Shown: positions 7,892 through 9,337 of the stretch, piece by piece
How the letters are laid out: each line of letters starts with the position of its first letter
Numbering within the stretch: the stretch's first letter is position 1
Source of the DNA: CAYLNM01 sp964385045
GTDB lineage: Bacteria; Planctomycetota; Phycisphaerae; Phycisphaerales; SM1A02
Direction of reading: 5' to 3'
NCBI GenBank assembly: GCA_964385045.1
Contig: CAYLNM010000167.1
Span: 1 to 9,337, forward strand
DNA: 9,337 bases
Program-made: the position numbers and the translations under genes
The notes under the pieces: model-generated
Database searches by the model: none
What the model saw: the letters and a program-made list of their open reading frames with translations, nothing else
What the model was told of the DNA's origin: nothing

Positions 7892-7916
7892 GGCGACGTG
7901 GGTCGCCCCGGCGACC
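7892..7916 (+). terminator. Alternative hairpins just after dut
   Basis: GGCGAC (7892-7897) can pair with GTCGCC (7902-7907). Instead, GGTCGC (7901-7906) can pair with GCGACC (7911-7916) around CCCG. The two are mutually exclusive. They begin three bases after the dut stop and precede a 147-base gap, which suits a 3'-end or attenuator structure. There is no U-tract, so confidence is low. Confidence 0.28.
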
Positions 7917-7998
7917 GCCACCGCGCTCCGCCGGCGGCCCCCGGCACCCGCGTCGGCACGCCGGCACCGTGCCCCCGCATCGGCCGCTCGACCCCGTT

Positions 7999-8026
7999 CC
8001 CGATCCCTGATCCCCGATCCACGATG
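7999..8026. repeat. Heptamer repeat CCYGATC, three copies plus a degenerate fourth
   Basis: CCCGATC (7999), CCTGATC (8006) and CCCGATC (8013) are followed by CACGATG (8020), whose last base opens the GGAG ribosome site of the lipoprotein gene. Length change here would alter the leader directly upstream of that site without changing the site-to-start distance. Confidence 0.7.
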
Positions 8027-8036
8027 GAGCCTTCGC

Positions 8037-8513
8037 ATGCTTGCTCGCCGCGCGCTCCTTCCCCTCGCCGTGCTGCTCGCGGCCACGATGCTCGCCTCGC
8101 TCACCGGCTGCGCGACCACCGACGACGGACCGTCCGTCGACCGGCCGCGACTCACGATCCGGATCGCCGGCGTCGCCCGGGCCGCCGACGGCCGCCCCCG
8201 ACTCGACGACGCGGTCGACGCCGCTCCGGTGCTCGTCACCGAGGAGGACGTCATCGGGACCATCCGCTCGCGCCGGAACGACGGCGGGCCCATGCTCGTG
8301 CTCCGCCTCGACGCCGACGCGGCGGCGAGGGTGGCGACCGCGACCCGCGACGTCGGCCGGGACATGTCCCGGCCGCTCACCGCGATCGTCACGTGGGACG
8401 GCACGGTGCTCGCGGCGCCGAGGGTGATGGGCCCGCTGTCGGACCGGCTCGGCGTCTGGGCCGACGACGAGACCCTCGAGGCCATCGCGCGGCATCTCGC
8501 GAGCCTCGACTGA
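8037..8513 (+). CDS. Predicted lipoprotein with SecDF P1-head-like domain
   Basis: This is a 158-residue exported lipoprotein. Residues 1-24 form a signal peptide (MLARRALLPLAVLLAATMLA, then SLTG), and lipobox LTGC gives Cys25 as the lipidated residue. From about 65 to 156 the sequence follows the layout of the P1 head subdomain of SecD: VLVTEEDVIG (65-74), a strand MLVLRLDADAAARVATATRD (86-105), then PLTAIVTWDGTVLAAPRV (113-130) and a closing helix ETLEAIARHL (145-154). In SecD this domain assists late protein translocation; here the membrane part is missing. The ATG at 8037 has GGAG seven bases upstream. It follows dut by 147 bases and may be transcribed separately. The domain assignment is pattern-based and the function unknown. 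Confidence 0.8.
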   Translation: MLARRALLPLAVLLAATMLASLTGCATTDDGPSVDRPRLTIRIAGVARAADGRPRLDDAVDAAPVLVTEEDVIGTIRSRRNDGGPMLVLRLDADAAARVATATRDVGRDMSRPLTAIVTWDGTVLAAPRVMGPLSDRLGVWADDETLEAIARHLASLD

Positions 8514-8596
8514 GCCGCGCCCGAGCCGCGACGCGGAGGCGGCCGCGACCTGGCCGACCGCCGCGCCCCGCCGGCCGCCGGCCCGTCGCCCCGCCC

Positions 8597-8613
8597 GCCG
8601 ACCGCCGACCGCC
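8597..8613. repeat. Heptamer repeat GCCGACC, two copies plus GCC
   Basis: GCCGACC at 8597 and 8604 is followed by a partial unit in the 120-base gap (8514-8633) between the convergent lipoprotein and deacetylase genes. The gap has no gene and no clear terminator; only a 5-base stem (8532-8536 with 8543-8547) was seen. Confidence 0.5.
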
Positions 8614-8633
8614 ACGGTTGCTCGAGCGCGCCC

Positions 8634-9317
8634 TCACCCCACCAGCGAGTCCAGCGAGCCGAGGCCGATCGGCTCCCGGGTGAAGAACGGCTCGGCGGCC
8701 GCGGTTCCGATGCGGCTCCCGAACCACGCGTCGCGGGCCGCGAGGACGTCGACGACGCGGCGGTTCCGCTCCGGCAGGACGAACTGCGTGTGGTAGGCGA
8801 GGATGGCGGCCCGCTTTCGATCCTCCTGCCCGCTCGTGTCGATGCAGAACGACGGCTCGCCGGCCCACCGCAGGTGCGTGCAGTAGTAGTAGATGAACCA
8901 GCGCGGGTAGATCGGCTCGCCGGGCAGGTCGATCTTGGTGAGCTTCGCATCGAAGCGGGCGTCCTCGGTGATCCGCGTGACCGCGACGTGGTCGGGGTGC
9001 TGATCCTCGAAGAACGGACAGAAGACGATCTCGGCCCGGTGCTCGCGGATGACGCCCGCCATCGCGTGCCGTGACTCGATCGAGTGGGTCACGAAACGGT
9101 TGGGCAGGCCGAGGAGGCGCCGCTTCACGCCGAGGATCTCGGCCGCCCGGGCCGCCTCCTTCGCCCGTGTCTCCGGGTCGCCGTGGGGCGTGGGCTCGCC
9201 GTTGGTCACGTCGAGCAGCAGCACGTCGTGTCCCTGCTCGGCGAGGCGGGCGATGGTGCCGCCCATGCCGAGCTCCTGATCGTCGGGGTGGGGGCCGACC
9301 ACGAGGATGCGGGCCAT
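8634..9317 (-). CDS. PIG-L family zinc deacetylase, BshB1-like
   Basis: This is a predicted zinc-dependent de-N-acetylase of the PIG-L/LmbE family. Close relatives include BshB1 (deacetylating N-acetylglucosaminyl malate for bacillithiol) and MshB (mycothiol). Zinc ligands are expected at H10 and D13 in PHPDDQELGMGGT, with D12 as general base, and H110 in HPDH (107-110). BshB1-like features include VTNGEPTPHGDPETRAKEA (38-56), GLPNR (70-74) and the late AILAYHTQF (171-179). At 227 residues it has the usual length and no signal peptide. The ATG at 9317 has GGAGA seven bases upstream. It converges on the lipoprotein gene; its own upstream neighbour is beyond the window. Whether it serves bacillithiol or another amino-sugar conjugate cannot be decided here, as no bshA or bshC is visible. 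Confidence 0.88.
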   Translation of the reverse strand: MARILVVGPHPDDQELGMGGTIARLAEQGHDVLLLDVTNGEPTPHGDPETRAKEAARAAEILGVKRRLLGLPNRFVTHSIESRHAMAGVIREHRAEIVFCPFFEDQHPDHVAVTRITEDARFDAKLTKIDLPGEPIYPRWFIYYYCTHLRWAGEPSFCIDTSGQEDRKRAAILAYHTQFVLPERNRRVVDVLAARDAWFGSRIGTAAAEPFFTREPIGLGSLDSLVG

Positions 9318-9337
9318 GTCGGGATCTCCGGGAGCGG

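Overview
The window is very GC-rich (about 70-75% by eye) and densely coded: ten convincing protein genes and no rRNA, tRNA, insertion sequence, phage gene or CRISPR array. A lipoprotein signal peptide, a polyprenyl-phosphate transporter-type membrane protein, surface-glycan enzymes and a BshB1-like PIG-L deacetylase suggest a Gram-negative-type, high-GC bacterium. The overall look (short coiled-coil and membrane proteins next to dut, Ala/Pro-rich N-terminal extensions, a stand-alone SecD-head lipoprotein) would fit a Planctomycetota lineage such as Phycisphaerae. That assignment is inference, made without any search.

Layout. (1) 9-1151 (+) is moaA, the molybdenum-cofactor radical SAM enzyme, complete to its C-terminal Gly-Gly. 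(2) 1243-3205 (-) is a likely two-gene unit transcribed from an FkbM-type methyltransferase into a family 2 glycosyltransferase; it converges on moaA. (3) 3379-4533 (+) encodes a DUF368/PopT-type membrane protein, divergent from the methyltransferase. It is followed at 4752-6347 (+) by a soluble, membrane-segment-free relative of the FlaA1/CapD/WbpM nucleotide-sugar dehydratases. (4) 6628-7889 (+) is a tight three-gene operon (small coiled-coil protein, small membrane protein, dUTPase) with 1-base gaps. It is followed at 8037-8513 by a lipoprotein that looks like a free-standing SecDF P1-head domain. (5) 8634-9317 (-) is a PIG-L/BshB1-like deacetylase converging on the lipoprotein gene.

Functionally, regions 2 and 3 make a coherent cell-surface glycan neighbourhood: a sugar-nucleotide dehydratase, a glycosyltransferase, a possible glycan O-methyltransferase and a lipid-carrier recycling transporter. 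Regions 1, 4 and 5 are housekeeping or small-molecule metabolism plus uncharacterised envelope proteins.

No gap exceeds 300 bases; the longest is 6348-6627 (280 bases). Several gaps carry short 7-8-base tandem repeats, one of which gives the minus strand a run of G-tracts able to form a quadruplex. I see no clear defence system or mobile island. The items most worth a second look are the SecD-head lipoprotein, the soluble dehydratase, the dut operon partners and the intergenic repeats.
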